A DNA stretch of 64,000 bases from Actinospineispora eucalypti. Its GTDB lineage: Bacteria; Actinomycetota; Actinomycetes; Mycobacteriales; Pseudonocardiaceae. The notes under the pieces were generated by a model. The model did not search any database, was not told the DNA's origin, and saw only the letters and a program-made list of their open reading frames with translations. Both the position numbers and the translations under genes were made by a program. Of the stretch, positions 7,653 through 15,498 are shown one piece after another (the first letter of the stretch is position 1; the number at the start of each line of letters is the position of its first letter). Location of the stretch: contig JACHMT010000004.1 of the NCBI GenBank assembly GCA_014208095.1, positions 434,001 through 498,000 of the forward strand, written 5' to 3'.

Positions 7653-9200
7653 TCACTCCGGCGCGAAGCGTTCGCGGAGCTCGTACTTGAGCACCTTGCC
7701 GGCCGGGTTGCGTGGCAGCACGTCGACGATCTCCAGCCGCAGCGGCAGCTTGTACCCGGCCAGCCGCTCGCGGGCGAACTCGCGCAGCTCGTCCAGCGTC
7801 AGGGACGCGCCGGAGGCCAGCACCACCACCGCGGTGACCGCCTCGCCCCACCGGGTGTCCGGCGTGCCGATGATGGCCACCTCGGCCACCGACGGGTGGT
7901 CGTAGAGCACGCTCTCCACCTCGGCCGGGTACACGTTCTCCCCGCCGCTGATCACCATGTCCTTCACCCGGTCGACCACGTACACGTAGCCGTCCGGGTC
8001 GCACACCCCCACGTCGCCGGTGTGGAACCAGCCGTCCGCGTCGATCACGTTGTCCGTGGCGGAAGGGTTGCGCCAGTAGCCGGCCATCACCTGCGGGCCG
8101 CGCACGCAGATCTCCCCGCGCTCGCCCACCGGCACCGGCGTGCCGTCCGGGGCGAGCAGCCGCACGTCGGAGAGCATGGTCGTGGTCCGCCCGGCGGAAC
8201 CGGTCTTGCGTACGGTCTCCTCCGGCCGGGTGACCAGCGCCAACGGCGCGGTCTCGGTCAGCCCGTAGCCCTGCGCGAACGGCACGCCCAGGCCGTTGTA
8301 CAGCTTCATCAGCCGCTCCGGAACCGGCGCGCCGCCGCACATGAGCAGCCGCACGCTGGACAGGTCGGCCTCGCCGAACGACGGGTGCTGGCTCATGAAC
8401 AGGAACATCGCCGGCACGCCGAACATCGTGGTCACCCGGTGCTCGGCGATCAGGGCCAGCGCGGCGCCGGGGTCGAACCCCGGCATCAGCACCACCCGGC
8501 CGCCCTTCTGCAGGGTGAGCAGCGTGGTCACGTTCAGCCCGCCGATGTGGAACAGCGGAGCGCAGACCAGCGTGGTGTCGTCGGACAGGATGTCGAAGGA
8601 CAGCAGCGCGTTGACGTTGTTCCAGAACAGGTTGCCGTGGGTGAGCATGGCGCCCTTGGGCCGGCCGGTGGTGCCCGAGGTGTACATGATCACCGCGACG
8701 TCCTCGGTGCCGGCGCCGACCGCGTCGGCCTCGGCCAGCGGCTCGCGCGAGGTCAGCAGCGCGTCCAGTGCCTCCCAGCCCGGCACGTCGTCGGTGTGCG
8801 TGATGACCCGGCGCAGCGGCGTCTCCCCCCGCACCGGGTCGATCACCCGCGCGCGGTCCGCGTCGGCGATCAGGGTGTGGATCTCCGCGTCGCCCACGAT
8901 GAACGCGAGCTCGGCGGCGCTGAGCCGGAAGTTGAGCGGAACGAAGATGGCGCCCAGCCGCGCGGCGGCGAACATGGTGTGCAGGAACAGCGGGTGGTTC
9001 AGCCCGAGGTAGCCCACCCGGTCGCCGGCGGACACCCCGCCGGCCCGCAGCTCGGCGGCCAGCCGGTCGATCTTGTCGAGCAGCTGGGCGTAGCTGTCCG
9101 TCTCGCCGCCGAAGGTGAGCGCCGGGCGCTCCGGCGAGCTGGCCGCCCGCCGGGCCATCCACGAGCCGAGGTCCGTCGGGGGGTTGTGGCCGCCACTCAT
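7653..9200 (-). CDS. Acyl-CoA synthetase (AMP-binding, FadD-like)
   Basis: A 515-residue ANL-superfamily ligase. It shows the P-loop-like YTSGTTGRPKGAMLTHGN, the adenine-binding GYGLTETAP, the hinge region GWFHTGDVGVCDPDGYVYVVDR with KDMVISGGENVYP, and the catalytic-lysine tail NPAGKVLKYELRERF. It activates a carboxylic acid as an acyl-AMP and then a CoA thioester. The stop abuts the paaE stop (convergent, no gap). Start ATG 9200 is preceded by GGAGGAGGCGCGG. Substrate is probably a medium or long chain fatty acid or an aryl acid, given the neighbours. Confidence 0.92.
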   Translation of the reverse strand: MSGGHNPPTDLGSWMARRAASSPERPALTFGGETDSYAQLLDKIDRLAAELRAGGVSAGDRVGYLGLNHPLFLHTMFAAARLGAIFVPLNFRLSAAELAFIVGDAEIHTLIADADRARVIDPVRGETPLRRVITHTDDVPGWEALDALLTSREPLAEADAVGAGTEDVAVIMYTSGTTGRPKGAMLTHGNLFWNNVNALLSFDILSDDTTLVCAPLFHIGGLNVTTLLTLQKGGRVVLMPGFDPGAALALIAEHRVTTMFGVPAMFLFMSQHPSFGEADLSSVRLLMCGGAPVPERLMKLYNGLGVPFAQGYGLTETAPLALVTRPEETVRKTGSAGRTTTMLSDVRLLAPDGTPVPVGERGEICVRGPQVMAGYWRNPSATDNVIDADGWFHTGDVGVCDPDGYVYVVDRVKDMVISGGENVYPAEVESVLYDHPSVAEVAIIGTPDTRWGEAVTAVVVLASGASLTLDELREFARERLAGYKLPLRLEIVDVLPRNPAGKVLKYELRERFAPE

Positions 9201-9582
9201 CCGCGCCTCCTCCTGTTGTTGCCGCTGAAAGTTTAGAGGTGTGTTCGGTCGGATGCGCTGGGTGATCGTCGTTGCCCACTGGCACCACGCGACACAGCAG
9301 GAGAACGACGTTATGTCGCAGTTGCAATGGTATAACTTTCAATACTTAGCGGTATGCAGACCTGGGGCCAGGGGATTCGGGCCCGGGCTTAACTGACCCG
9401 ATGGTGGGGTTGCGGGGAGTCCAACGGCCGCGACGCGAAGTAATCAGGTTTACTCTGTGCGACTATCACAGCCACCTTGGGTGCGTCGGGGGCGTTCACC
9501 GGACCCGATCCGCCCGGGGTTTTCGCTACCAGGACTGGACGACCGCTTGTGGGGACGAGCGGTCGATCAGAAGGGGGAAACG
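9201..9582. other. Divergent promoter region between acyl-CoA ligase and PaaX-type regulator
   Basis: No convincing gene lies here; short frames at 9401-9586 have no recognisable product. The stretch 9310-9360 is clearly AT-richer than its surroundings. TGAAAGTTTA at about 9226 and its near inverted copy TATAACTTTCA at 9331 could be operator halves about 100 bp apart. The AAGGGGG at 9571 is the ribosome site of the regulator gene. Confidence 0.5.
9330..9357. repeat. 11-bp-phased hexamer array (GTATAA, AATACT, GTATGC)
   Basis: GTATAA at 9330, AATACT at 9341 and GTATGC at 9352 are spaced exactly 11 bp. This is the only intergenic array found in the left 19 kb. Confidence 0.5.
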
Positions 9583-10386
9583 GTGAAGGCTCGATCGTTG
9601 GTTTTCGACCTCTTCGGCGACTACTTGTGTACGGGCGGTGGAGAGGTCCGACTAAGAGGGCTCATAGCCCTGATGGGCTGCTTCGGGGTTCCGGAGGCGA
9701 CAGTCCGCGTGGTGGTCACCCGGCTGCGCAAGGAGGGTTGGTTGGCCAGCCGTCGTGACGGCCGGGAAACCACCTACCTGCTCACCGACGCCGCCGGGCA
9801 CATGCTGGAGGAGGGGCAGGAGCGCGTCTTCCGGCGCAGTGAGCAGGCCTGGGACGGGCGGTGGCACCTGGTCATCTACTCGGTCCCGGAGACCGAGCGG
9901 GCGGTGCGCGAACAGCTGCGCAAGAAGCTCAGCTGGCTCGGGTACGGCCCGCTTTCGCCTTCGGTGTGGCTGAGTCCGCACGACCGGGTGGACGAGGTGA
10001 AGCTGGCGGTCGCCCAGTGGTCCTCGGTGCGGATGGACCTGTTCAGCGCCGCGTCCGAGGGACCGCAGGTGGACCGGGCGATGGCGGCCCGGTCCTGGGA
10101 CCTGGACGAGCTGAACCGGGACTATGCCGAACTGGTCGCCGAGTTCGAGCCGAGGCTGGAGCACTACAGCTCCGGTGACCTGGCCGGACAGGACGCGCTG
10201 GTGGAGCGGACCCGGCTGGTCGGCCGGTACCGGGAGTCGCTCTACCGGGACCCGGAGCTGCCCGTGCAGCTGCTGCCGGAGGACTGGGCCGGTTGGACGG
10301 CCCACAAGGTCTTCCGGCAGGCCCACGAGCTGCTCCGGGAGCCGGCCGAGGAGTGCGTCGCCTCCCTCCTCTCTCGCACGGCCTAG
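9583..10386 (+). CDS. PaaX family transcriptional regulator
   Basis: A 267-residue protein. The N-terminal winged helix reads RSLVFDLFGDYLC, then VRLRGLIALMGCFGVPEATVRVVVTRLRKEGWLASRR. The C-terminal domain has WDGRWHLVIYSVPETERAVREQLRKKL in register with PaaX proteins and the PaaX_C tail. PaaX repressors respond to phenylacetyl-CoA and related CoA esters. GTG 9583 fits the AAGGGGG at 9571-9577; the frame is open upstream but without a site. It is divergent from the acyl-CoA ligase, which it may control together with the dehydrogenase downstream. Confidence 0.88.
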   Translation: MKARSLVFDLFGDYLCTGGGEVRLRGLIALMGCFGVPEATVRVVVTRLRKEGWLASRRDGRETTYLLTDAAGHMLEEGQERVFRRSEQAWDGRWHLVIYSVPETERAVREQLRKKLSWLGYGPLSPSVWLSPHDRVDEVKLAVAQWSSVRMDLFSAASEGPQVDRAMAARSWDLDELNRDYAELVAEFEPRLEHYSSGDLAGQDALVERTRLVGRYRESLYRDPELPVQLLPEDWAGWTAHKVFRQAHELLREPAEECVASLLSRTA

Positions 10387-10401
10387 AACGCGAACGAGGG
10401 C

Positions 10402-10435
10402 CGGGCACGACACCTCACCCGAGGTGTCGTGCCCG
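10402..10435 (+). terminator. Strong hairpin downstream of the PaaX gene
   Basis: A perfect 15-bp stem, CGGGCACGACACCTC pairing with GAGGTGTCGTGCCCG, closes a 4-base loop 15 bp after the stop codon. No T-tract follows, as is common for actinobacterial terminators. Confidence 0.75.
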
Positions 10436-10440
10436 CGTCC

Positions 10441-10484
10441 GCGAGTCGGGGATTTGGGTACGGCGAGTCGGGGATTTGGGTACG
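10441..10484 (+). repeat. 22-bp tandem repeat, two units (GAGTCGGGGATTTGGGTACG)
   Basis: GCGAGTCGGGGATTTGGG starts at 10441 and 10463 with a 22-bp period and is identical through GTACG. It lies between the terminator hairpin and the acyl-CoA dehydrogenase promoter. Confidence 0.9.
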
Positions 10485-10532
10485 CCGCCGGTGTGACGTG
10501 CGCTTCGAGTTCACGGTGACGCCTTGGCCCGT

Positions 10533-10548
10533 TAATGCATGTGCATTA
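10533..10548. promoter_or_regulatory. Palindromic operator upstream of acyl-CoA dehydrogenase
   Basis: TAATGCATGTGCATTA has perfect 7-bp arms around TG, 42 bp before the ATG of the dehydrogenase. The TetR gene that closes this two-gene operon is the likely binder (autoregulation). Confidence 0.65.
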
Positions 10549-10590
10549 CAGTCTCTGGCACATGAACTAGACGGAGGGCGGTAGCCGACG

Positions 10591-11874
10591 ATGGCGTGGG
10601 ACTTCTCCACCGAGCCGGAGTTCGAAGCCAAGCTCGCATGGATGCGCGAGTTCGTGCGTGAAGAGATCATCCCGCTGGAGACGCTGGACCTGGACTGGGC
10701 GACCTACGACCGGATCACCCAACCGCTCAAGGACCGGGTCAAGGAGCAGGGGCTGTGGGCCTCGCACCTGCCGCCGGAGCTGGGCGGCGGCGGGTTCGGG
10801 CAGGTCAAGCTGGGTCTGATGCACGAGATCCTGGGGCAGTGCAAGTATGCGCCCGGCATCTTCGGGAACCAGGCGCCGGACTCCGGCAACGCCGAGCTAC
10901 TGTCCGTCGGCGGCAACGAGGAGCAGAAGGAGCGCTGGATGCACCCGCTGCTGCGCGGCGAGCTGCGCAGCTGCTTCTCCATGACCGAGCCGGGCGCCGG
11001 CGCGGACCCGACCATGCTGAGCACCCGTGCGGTGCTGGACGGCGACGACTACGTGATCAACGGTCACAAGTGGTTCTCGTCCAACGCGAGCGTGGCCGAC
11101 TTCCTCATCGTGATGGCGGTGACCGACCCGGACGTGTCCCCCTACCAGGGCTCGTCCATGATCGTCGTGCCGGTGGACACGCCGGGGGTGAACATCCTGC
11201 GGGACATCCCGGTGATGGACCATCCGTGGTCCGGCGGCCTGGACGGCGGCCACGCCGAGATCATCTACACCGACGTGCGGGTGCCCAGGGAGAACCTGGT
11301 GGGCAACCCCGGTGACGGGTTCAAGCTGGCCCAGCAGCGGCTGGGGCCGGGCCGGATCCACCACGCGATGCGCTGGCTGGGCCAGTCCAAGCGGGCGTTC
11401 GACATGCTGTGCGAGCGGGCGGTCAGCCGGATCGCCCACGGTTCGCGCCTGGCCGACAAGCAGATGGTGCAGGACTGGGTGGCCACCTCGGCCGCCGACA
11501 TGCAGGCCGCCCGCCTGCTCACCCTGCACGCGGCGTGGACCATGGACCAGGTCGGCGCGTCCAACGCCCGCAACGAGATCGCCATGATCAAGTACTGGGG
11601 CGCCCGGGTGCTGCACGACGTGATCGACCAGGCCATCCAGGTACACGGCTCGCTGGGCTTCTCCGGCGACCTCCCGCTCGAGCAGATGTACCGGGCGGCC
11701 CGCGCCGCGCGCATCTACGACGGCCCGGACGAGGTGCACAAGGAGTCGGTGGCGCGGCGCATCCTGCGCGGCTACCAGGCGACCGAGGTGCCCACCGAGC
11801 ACATTCCGACCCGCCGGGAGGCGGCCCGCAAGAAGTTCGCCGAGCAGCTCGACCTGGCCACCGCGAACGCGTGA
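10591..11874 (+). CDS. Acyl-CoA dehydrogenase family protein
   Basis: A 427-residue flavoprotein. It shows the FAD/substrate stretch CFSMTEPGAGADPTML, the middle beta domain GHKWFSSNASVADFLIVMA, and the C-terminal helical bundle with VHGSLGFSGDLPLEQMYR and ARIYDGPDEVHKESVARRIL. It would introduce a double bond alpha-beta to the thioester of an acyl-CoA. ATG 10591 follows GGAGGGCGG. It overlaps the TetR gene (GTGA), so the two form an autoregulated operon. Confidence 0.92.
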   Translation: MAWDFSTEPEFEAKLAWMREFVREEIIPLETLDLDWATYDRITQPLKDRVKEQGLWASHLPPELGGGGFGQVKLGLMHEILGQCKYAPGIFGNQAPDSGNAELLSVGGNEEQKERWMHPLLRGELRSCFSMTEPGAGADPTMLSTRAVLDGDDYVINGHKWFSSNASVADFLIVMAVTDPDVSPYQGSSMIVVPVDTPGVNILRDIPVMDHPWSGGLDGGHAEIIYTDVRVPRENLVGNPGDGFKLAQQRLGPGRIHHAMRWLGQSKRAFDMLCERAVSRIAHGSRLADKQMVQDWVATSAADMQAARLLTLHAAWTMDQVGASNARNEIAMIKYWGARVLHDVIDQAIQVHGSLGFSGDLPLEQMYRAARAARIYDGPDEVHKESVARRILRGYQATEVPTEHIPTRREAARKKFAEQLDLATANA

Positions 11875-12581
11875 CCTCCGCGCCAGCCGAAACCAGCGCG
11901 GCCGGGGGCGACACCGCCTCCCGGCTGCGCCGGTCGGCCGAGCGGCTGTTCGCCGAGCACGGCGTGGACGGGGCGTCGCTGCGGCAGATCACCAAGGAGG
12001 CCGGGCAGCGCAACGTCACCGCCGTGAACTACCACTTCGGCTCCCGCGACGGCCTGCTGCGGGCCGTGCTGGAGCACCACCTGGCCGAGCTGCGCATCCG
12101 CCACCGCACGCTGGTGGACCGGTACCTGGAGAACCCGCCGGCCTCCGCGCGGGATCGGCTGCGGGAGCTGGCCGACGCACTGGTCATGCCGGCCTGCGCG
12201 GAGCTGGAGTGCGCGGACGGCGGCCCGGACTTCCTGCGCATCGCCGCCGAGGTGGTCAACCGCAGCGACTGGGTGGTCGCGCCGGGCACGCCGATCTCCG
12301 AGCTGATCACCCACCAGCACGGCTGGGGTGACCTGGTCGAACCGTTGATGCCGGGCAGTGACGACGCCGCGACCGGGCGGCTGCACCGGCGGTTCGCCGC
12401 GATGCGGTTCGTCTACGTGGAGCTGGGCCGGCGCGCGCTCCAGCCACAGCCCAGGCGGGACGACCGGCTGTTCGCCAGCCAGCTCACCGACCTGGTCACC
12501 GGGCTGCTCACCGCGCCGCTCAGCGCGCGCACGTTACGCCTGCTCAAAAGCGGTCCGGAAACACCAGAACGGCCGGCCTGA
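11871..12581 (+). CDS. TetR/AcrR family regulator
   Basis: A 236-residue protein beginning at GTG 11871, which overlaps the dehydrogenase stop. The DNA-binding domain reads RRSAERLFAEHGVDGASLRQ, then NVTAVNYHFGSRDGLLRAVL. The C-terminal part is a TetR_C-type ligand domain. It probably senses an acyl-CoA and represses its own operon through the palindrome at 10533-10548. Its recognition helix (NVTAVNYHF) places it with the FadR/YcdC-like fatty-acid regulators, but that is a tentative grouping. Confidence 0.87.
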   Translation: MTSAPAETSAAGGDTASRLRRSAERLFAEHGVDGASLRQITKEAGQRNVTAVNYHFGSRDGLLRAVLEHHLAELRIRHRTLVDRYLENPPASARDRLRELADALVMPACAELECADGGPDFLRIAAEVVNRSDWVVAPGTPISELITHQHGWGDLVEPLMPGSDDAATGRLHRRFAAMRFVYVELGRRALQPQPRRDDRLFASQLTDLVTGLLTAPLSARTLRLLKSGPETPERPA

Positions 12582-12606
12582 CCTCGGGGGATCAGATCGG
12601 CCGTTC
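12567..12606. terminator. Bidirectional terminator hairpin between convergent genes
   Basis: GAACGGCC (12567) pairs with GGCCGTTC (12599) around a 24-base loop, between the TetR stop and the stop of the secreted-protein gene at 12627. Confidence 0.55.
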
Positions 12607-12626
12607 CGGAGATCGAGCGTGGGTGG

Positions 12627-12899
12627 TTACAGGCCGCCCAGACCGCCCAAGCCGCCCAGATCGGTCGGCGGCTTCACGTCGGCCACGCTGCCCAACGGGC
12701 TCTTGCCCGTGTCGTCAGACTTCGGGCTGTCGGAGTCGGTGTCCTCCGAGTCGGTGTTGACCGAGTCGGTGGGGTCGCTGGACGAAACGCTGTCGGTGCT
12801 CAGCGAGTCGGTGTCGAGGTCGTCGGCGGCCGCGGTGCCAACGCCGAGGAGCAGGGCTCCTCCGGCGGCGGCGAGGGCCAGGGTGTAGCGCAGACGCAT
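12627..12899 (-). CDS. Small secreted acidic Ser/Thr/Asp-rich protein
   Basis: A 90-residue protein with a clear Sec signal peptide (MRLRYTLALAAAGGALLLGV, cleavage likely after TAAA). The mature part is about 65 residues of mostly Asp, Ser and Thr with DTDS-like repeats, ending in GGLGGLGGL. No domain is recognised. A second protein of the same design lies at 13629-13979, suggesting paralogues or a surface function. Low sequence complexity makes homology hard to judge; an open frame over a real signal peptide and a terminator facing it support a gene. Confidence 0.7.
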   Translation of the reverse strand: MRLRYTLALAAAGGALLLGVGTAAADDLDTDSLSTDSVSSSDPTDSVNTDSEDTDSDSPKSDDTGKSPLGSVADVKPPTDLGGLGGLGGL

Positions 12900-13193
12900 G
12901 TCTGTCCTCTCGGGGTTTGAACTGTTAGCACGTATGGCCGGACAGCGGCCGCCACTGTAGACGGATCCATGTGGGTGATTGCAACCCGTACTCGCGTGCT
13001 CACCGTGCGCGTGCGCCGGGCGGTACCCTATGCACGTTCAGCGGAGCAGTTACCAAGTCGTTATTGATCACTACGCTATCTGGGGTAAGTCGTTCGGTCC
13101 TATCTAGGTCCATTGGTGGTATTGGATCGCGATCGCGAATGGGTGATCGGGAACGGCCACAGCGCCGAGCGGCCTGCCGGCAGGATCCCGGTC

Positions 13194-13484
13194 GTGGCGG
13201 ACATCGACGCTGACCCCTCGGCCCTGTGGTCGCGCGCGGCCCGGATCTCGGCTCTGGCGCACGAGTTGGCCGCCGCGGCCGAGGCGGCGCGCGTGGCGGG
13301 CATCCAGGATGTGCCCGGCGGCGGGTGGTCCGAGTACGCGGATCAGGTGCTGGCCGGCACGGCCGCCGACGTCGCCGAGCTGGCCGGCCTGGCCGCCGCG
13401 CTGCACCGCCGGGCCGCCGCGCTGGCCGGCGCCGACACCGCGGTCACCGAGCGCCTCAGCGCCATCCGCCGGTGCCTGGGTTGA
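13194..13484 (+). CDS. Small helical protein, possibly WXG100/EspC-like
   Basis: About 96 residues from GTG 13194 (the frame opens at 13113). It is almost entirely Ala-rich helix: SALWSRAARISALAHELAAAAEAA, broken at DVPGGGWSEYADQ, then a second long helix. Two helices with a Trp-containing turn resemble the WXG100 and EspC-type partners of type VII secretion, but the exact WxG motif is absent (GGW instead). No secretion genes are nearby. The family call is tentative. Confidence 0.5.
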   Translation: MADIDADPSALWSRAARISALAHELAAAAEAARVAGIQDVPGGGWSEYADQVLAGTAADVAELAGLAAALHRRAAALAGADTAVTERLSAIRRCLG

Positions 13485-13550
13485 CCCCGGCCCGGGGCCG
13501 GGAATGCGAAACGCCGGTCGGCGCGGCCGGCCGGCTCCGGAAATACGAAA

Positions 13551-13586
13551 CGCCGGTCGGCGCACTCGAGGATGCACCGACCGGCG
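13551..13586. terminator. Bidirectional hairpin between convergent small genes
   Basis: CGCCGGTCGGCGC (13551) pairs with GCACCGACCGGCG (13574), 12 of 13 positions plus one G-T, over a 10-base loop. CGAAACGCCGGTCGGCGC also occurs as a direct repeat at 13507 and 13546. Confidence 0.6.
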
Positions 13587-13628
13587 TCCGGTCATACCGC
13601 TGGGGAGCGGACTAAGTCATGCGGGGAG

Positions 13629-13979
13629 TCAGCTGTCGTCGTCCGAGCCGGAGGAACCGGAAGAGCCAGAGCTGGACGAACCGCTGCCGCTGTCGTCCGA
13701 GTCGTCACCGGACGAGGACGAAGACTTCTTGGTGGACGGCTTGCTGCTGTCCGAGGCGGAGTCCGTCGCCGAGCCGGTGTCGCCGTCCTCCGAGTCCGAA
13801 AGGCTGTCGCTGCTGTCGCTCCGGAGCTCCTCGTCGCCCGGGCTGCTCGCGCTCGAGTCGTCACCGCCGAGGATGCCCCCGAGGCCACCGAGTCCGTCGG
13901 CATACGCGCTGCCGGCGCCGAGCAGGAGTGCCCCGCTGGCGGCCGCGATTGCCAAGCTGATGCGCAGGCGTCGCTGCAT
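13629..13979 (-). CDS. Small secreted Ser/Asp-rich protein
   Basis: A 116-residue protein with a signal peptide (RRLRISLAIAAASGALLLGA, cleavage after SAYA), then GLGGLGGILGG, then about 80 residues dominated by Ser and Asp with runs such as SSSSSGDDSDDSGSGSSSSG. It shares with the 12627 gene the signal-peptide style and the GGLGG motif, though the order is swapped (Gly motif first here, last there). Function unknown; a cell-surface or calcium-binding role would be a guess. Confidence 0.7.
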   Translation of the reverse strand: MQRRLRISLAIAAASGALLLGAGSAYADGLGGLGGILGGDDSSASSPGDEELRSDSSDSLSDSEDGDTGSATDSASDSSKPSTKKSSSSSGDDSDDSGSGSSSSGSSGSSGSDDDS

Positions 13980-14274
13980 ATTGCAATCCTCCTCAGATCG
14001 TCAGTCGCACGGTGGTCCGTACGGCAGCGGCCCATGCTAGGGGAGCGGGATTCGGGTCGGGGAGTGCGGTCAGGGTAACCCGGCCGGACCAGCGAATACT
14101 CCAATGGTGTCGGCGTGTCGCGGCCGGGGGTCCGCTTCGAACTCCCGAAATGCGCCCGTGAGGCCGGTCAGCGGCGGGAGAGGCCCGCTGTTCCCTGACG
14201 GCGGGGTGACCCGGCCGCGCCTATTCTCGTTAGGCACAGTGCCGTGCAACCAGGCGCCCAGACGGGGGAACGCG
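13980..14274. promoter_or_regulatory. Divergent upstream region of the secreted protein and the P450
   Basis: About 295 bases without a supported gene. The minus-strand secreted protein has AGGAGGAT just before its ATG (13983-13990). The P450 side has ACGGGGGAA at about 14263. No convincing operator was seen. Confidence 0.4.
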
Positions 14275-15498
14275 ATGTCCGCTCCGGCCGAGTTGACCGC
14301 TCGAATCGATCTGTGGAGCTCGGCCTCGTTCGCCGAGGGGCATCCGGTCGAGCAGTACCGGTGTCTGCGGGAGAACGCCCCGGTGTACCGGCACGAAGAG
14401 CCGGATGGGCCGGGTTTCTGGGCGGTCACCTCGCACGCGCTGGTGCGCGAGGTGAGCATGCATCCGGAGCGGTTCTCCAGCGCGCTGGGCGGCATCCTGA
14501 TCCCCGACCTGCCGCCGCAGGAGCTAGAGTTTTTCCGCACGATGATGCTGGCCATGGACCCGCCCCGGCACTCGTTCTACCGGCGGCTGGTCGGCGGGCT
14601 GTTCACCCCGAAGCGGGCGGCGCAGTGGCGCGAGCGGATCGCCGCCACGGTGACCGCGATCCTGGACGAGGCGGCCGAGGCGGAGCGCGCGGCCGGCTCA
14701 TGTGACCTGGTCACCGAGGTGGCCGGCAAGCTGCCGTCCTACGTGATCGCCGAACTGCTCGGCATTCCGAGGGCGGACGGTGAGCGGCTCTACGAACAGA
14801 CCGAGATCATGCACTCGGCGCCGGACGCGGTGATCGTGGAGCGGCGGTCGGCCGCGATGGTCGAGATCATGCAGTACGCGGCCGGGGTGCGCGCCGACAA
14901 GCTGGCCAACCCGGCCCCGGACATGGCCACCCGGCTGGTGACCGCCGAGGTGGACGGCCAGCGGCTGACCGAGGAGGAGTTCATCTCCTTCTTCATGCTG
15001 CTGCTCAACGCCGGCGGCGACACCACGCGCAACCTGATCGGCGGGGCCGTGGCGGCGCTGCTGGACCGGCCCGCGCAGCTGGCCTGGCTGCGCTCCGACC
15101 TGCCGGCGCGCATACCGGCCGCCGCCGAGGAGCTGCTGCGCTTCCAGGCCCCGGTGATCTACATGCGGCGCACCGCGGTCGCCGACACCGCGTTGGGTGA
15201 CGTCCCGATCGCGGCCGGCGACAAGGTTGTCCTCTATTACGGTGCGGCGAACCGTGATCCGGCGGTGTTCGACCGCCCGGAGGAGCTGGTGCTGGACCGC
15301 ACGCCGAACGAGCACATCGCGTTCGGCGGCGGCGGGCCGCACTTCTGCCTCGGCGCGCACTTCGGCCGGATCGAGGCGGTGGAGATGCTCGGCCAGCTGC
15401 TCGGCCGGTTCCCCGGCCTGGCCCTGGCCGGGGAACCCACCTGGTTGGCATCCAACTTCATCTCCGGTCCCACCCACGTTCCGGTCCGCCTGAGCTAA
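14275..15498 (+). CDS. Cytochrome P450
   Basis: A 407-residue haem monooxygenase. The I-helix oxygen-binding groove is LLNAGGDTTRN (near residue 246), the ExxR motif is EELLR, and the haem loop FGGGGPHFCLGAHFGR has the ligand Cys at about residue 358. The GGGGPHFCLG form resembles actinobacterial CYP124/125/142-like lipid or sterol hydroxylases, but that is only a loose similarity. ATG 14275 has ACGGGGGAACG upstream. It is a single gene and needs outside ferredoxin and reductase. Confidence 0.93.
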   Translation: MSAPAELTARIDLWSSASFAEGHPVEQYRCLRENAPVYRHEEPDGPGFWAVTSHALVREVSMHPERFSSALGGILIPDLPPQELEFFRTMMLAMDPPRHSFYRRLVGGLFTPKRAAQWRERIAATVTAILDEAAEAERAAGSCDLVTEVAGKLPSYVIAELLGIPRADGERLYEQTEIMHSAPDAVIVERRSAAMVEIMQYAAGVRADKLANPAPDMATRLVTAEVDGQRLTEEEFISFFMLLLNAGGDTTRNLIGGAVAALLDRPAQLAWLRSDLPARIPAAAEELLRFQAPVIYMRRTAVADTALGDVPIAAGDKVVLYYGAANRDPAVFDRPEELVLDRTPNEHIAFGGGGPHFCLGAHFGRIEAVEMLGQLLGRFPGLALAGEPTWLASNFISGPTHVPVRLS

